Shown here in pieces: positions 61,481 through 64,000 of a DNA stretch of 64,000 nucleotides; the stretch's first letter is position 1; each line of letters opens with the position of its first letter. This DNA comes from Echinostoma caproni (taxonomy: Eukaryota; Platyhelminthes; Trematoda; Plagiorchiida; Echinostomatidae), in contig UZAN01039591.1 of NCBI GenBank assembly GCA_900618425.1, positions 8,261 to 72,260 on the forward strand, given 5' to 3'. The translations under genes were made by a program, and so were the position numbers. The notes beneath the pieces are model-generated. The model searched no databases, was not told the DNA's origin, and was given only the letters and a program-made list of their open reading frames with translations.

Positions 61481-62580
61481 CCCAAGATCACTTCAAGAGT
61501 ACATCAATCGAGTCAACTTTGTCTGCCTTTCCGAAAGATGTATGACGCCGAGGAATTACTTTGTCTCTCGGTTATTATTTCGTTTCCTCAAGCACACCCC
61601 TACTTCACTTCGCTGTGAATTTCTCGTCCTTGACAGGTTGTTGACTATACACAACAGCTGTGTGGAGTTCTATTGCTTGTACTTACGAAAGCTTTTGAGC
61701 GCACGCAGATGGCTGTTTCGACGTTTCATTCTATTAGGACCAAAAGAAGACGTGTCAAGATGGTAATATTTCGTTCAATAACCTCAATCGCTGACGAAAA
61801 ACAAACAGGCAAATGTATAAGAATTTGGGTTATGACCGCCTGACCATCAAGTGTGGATAGCGTCAACGATTTCACAACCACATTATAACATTAAACAGTC
61901 CCACAGAACACAGCGAGAACACAAATTAGTAAAAAGCCCCTTCACACTGTCCCTCAATGTCAAAAGAAGTCTAAATTTCTCCTGATAATTCTCACGGTAT
62001 ATATCAGAAGTTCATTGGGATCAATTGTGAACGTGTGAACCTGTCGGTGTTTTCTCGATGGTACTGGATACGTGGGTCTCAGAATAAAAGTACAGAGTAC
62101 GGTGACCTGACTTTTAGCAAGTCCTCCATCGCCGCCCACGTAACGTCCATTCCGGGCACATGTCTAGACAGTGAGCAACCCCATAGATACCACACTCTCT
62201 CCTCCTTAGACAACTACGTTTTTGCTGGTGATACCAACTGTCTTTTTACTGGAATCTTTGGGATAAGACCAGGTTCTGTGATAGTTTGCAAGACAAAACG
62301 CTTAATCATGCTATTGCAACAACATATGTACCACTACATACACCAATAGTACCAAATAAGGATCTACGAGGGAAAGGGGGAAGTAATTATAGTGATCAAC
62401 AGTTTGTATCATAGTTGGTCCCCACTTATCGTTCGGTTAGATGTTTCACGACGGGTCACTTCTTGGCAATCCCGTCATGCCAGGTTGAGTGTATGCACAA
62501 ATCGCTTTTGAGCCCGCAGAAATGGCTGCGAAAACAGATATCATTGCCTCCGCTGTGGCTAGAATGAGGAACGGGACGTG
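61481..62580. other. No supported gene
   Basis: Somewhat richer in G+C than the rest. Open frames at 61542-61766 and 62035-62349 have no recognised domain. Confidence 0.4.
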
Positions 62581-63640
62581 TCTATACCTTTTCAACTTCA
62601 AGTGAATCCAACCAATCGCATTTCACTGGGAAACCTACAAAATGAACCTCGGTTCGGTCTTTTAATGTCACCCATTGAACTGTCTAAACCCCATCCAGTC
62701 AGAATGAACTAGTCTCTCTGCAAACAAACCAATGTACTTTTCGAGTGAGTAACCGGGTGAGAATGAAAGTTCTCTTGTCGTCGGGTGAGGTGCGTAGTTT
62801 ACCCACTCCCTCCGCAAGACCCACCATGGAACACATTGTATGTGATCGGGTGTCCGTTAGCGACGCGAATTTACGAACACAGCGGTAAATGACCTCTGTC
62901 GGGCGGGTAAAGAAGCGAATCATGCATTTCAAGATGGATTGATAAATCAATCAAAATGCCCAAACGTGAATGTCGGGATGAATCATTGCATGAATGGATT
63001 AAGTCTGGGCCCTAAATATCCTACTGAGTAAATTCCATTTGGGCCGTGATTCTGTGGTGATCCATGCCTACGTGAAGACGCCTACCCTGGAGCGGTGCCA
63101 CAGTTTCTGGACATCTGCGATGAAACGAATTTGAAAGGTGACGTCAATTACACGCGTACGGGTCACAGCTTCTAACTAGACGCCATTGGGTGGATCGTGC
63201 CATCCAATCCGAGGCAGTGCAGACAGAATCAGAAGTATGCAAACAATACTGCAATATGATTGGTAGACGTCTAGATAACCAATGACCGTCTTTCATACAT
63301 ATTTAATCGCCTTCATTTCTTTCCATGAACGAACTACGAGTTGTCAGTCTTGTGGCCTTTTCCTCACGTCTCGTCCACACAGGTGCTCGTGCCATTGTGG
63401 TCCAGTGCTTCCGTAATCTAGTCCGTGATAGCTGATCCTTGATTCGTGTCGTGTGAGTCCTGTTGTGTTGTTCGTGTTCCGAATTCAGTGCGTACTACTA
63501 CCACTACTACGATCATTACAAATTCCCTCAGATTACACCGATTCCTATGAATCAAATGCCATAGCCTGTGTATTTTTGACACTGAAAGGCCTGCTTGACA
63601 AAATACGGAACACTGGTACAACGATATGGTGAAAGAATTA
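62580..63640 (+). repeat. Dispersed repeat, longer copy
   Basis: Starts CTATACCTTTTCAACTTCAA followed by GTGAATCCAACCAATCGCAT and ends near CACTGAAAGGCCTGCTTGAC. It contains a (TAC)n stretch near 63491-63509. It parallels 11750-12310 but has about 480 bp more in the middle (63070-63560). No conserved protein motif is seen in either strand, so it may be a non-autonomous element or an LTR/UTR piece. Confidence 0.6.
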
Positions 63641-63644
63641 ACAG

Positions 63645-64000
63645 TATTTTACCTGAATATTAAGATAAAATTTGAACCCATTCGAGAGCTAACAGAAATC
63701 ACCTCCTCCTCTGTCGTTGCCGGGGTGAACATTACATTCAATGCACAATGCCAGTGGCAATAATCTGTAACCTGCAGCCTTCGCTACTGTGCTTCATCTC
63801 ATAGATTCTCATCCCTAATGTATTATTGATCACCCTCTCACATCTTTTCACATAATGATTCTTCCGTTCGATTGTGATAGTTTTGTGAATCAGATAGGTG
63901 ATGATAAGAATGCGTTACAGTTTTACATGATCCCAGACGACGATAACTCTGTGTAGGGTGCTCAATGGGGCAATTAGTTGAGATTGGTAAAGTATTCTAC
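63645..64000. other. Window end, nothing recognised
   Basis: No coding or RNA signal seen. Confidence 0.4.

Noticed and set aside
1..64000. CRISPR arrays, operons, rRNA genes, prokaryotic features
   Set aside because: The window is eukaryotic with spliced genes; no regularly spaced repeats or rRNA sequence were seen.

Overview
The window looks like nuclear DNA of a flatworm (Platyhelminthes), probably a parasitic one. It is AT-rich, has spliced genes with GT-AG introns up to 8 kb, and is full of decayed CR1-like LINEs, Penelope-like elements, Tc1/mariner transposons and tRNA-derived SINEs. It also carries a single-exon rhodopsin-type GPCR of the divergent kind seen in flatworms. The species cannot be fixed from the sequence. 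Assembly gaps (N runs) lie at 11138-11143, 32863-32869 and 45114-45474.

Only two host genes are well supported. (1) A plus-strand MEIOB orthologue (meiosis-specific OB-fold protein related to RPA1) has six exons between 4752 and 18304. Every junction keeps the reading frame. The N-terminal OB fold lies outside the recognised exons and is probably upstream of the window. (2) A single-exon seven-transmembrane receptor lies at 26460-27647. There is no sign that the two genes work together; one belongs to meiotic recombination and the other to cell-surface signalling.

Layout: 300-3700 is a minus-strand CR1-like LINE (endonuclease plus RT), broken by a plus-strand LINE 3' end at 489-812 and by a roughly 180-bp palindromic element at 2945-3115. 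4752-18304 is MEIOB, whose 8.15-kb intron holds repeat debris. 18.4-26.3 kb is intergenic with nothing recognised. 26.3-27.9 kb is the GPCR. 30.0-31.4 kb is a Tc1-like element interrupted by a repeat that also lies just upstream of it. 35.66-36.7 kb is a plus-strand Penelope-like fragment. 42.6, 48.65 and 58.6 kb (and 14.4 kb) are copies of one SINE family, all in the same orientation. 53.4-54.95 kb is a minus-strand Penelope-like element with RT and the start of a GIY-YIG domain. 57.3-57.7 kb is a second SINE type. 59.85-60.75 kb is a decayed mariner. 60.95-61.48 kb is a diverged tandem duplication. 62.58-63.64 kb is a dispersed repeat whose internally deleted relative sits in the MEIOB intron at 11.75-12.31 kb.

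No unknown multi-gene system was found. The observations most worth checking are the palindromic insertion, the nested transposons, the divergent GPCR motifs and the repeat-swollen MEIOB intron.
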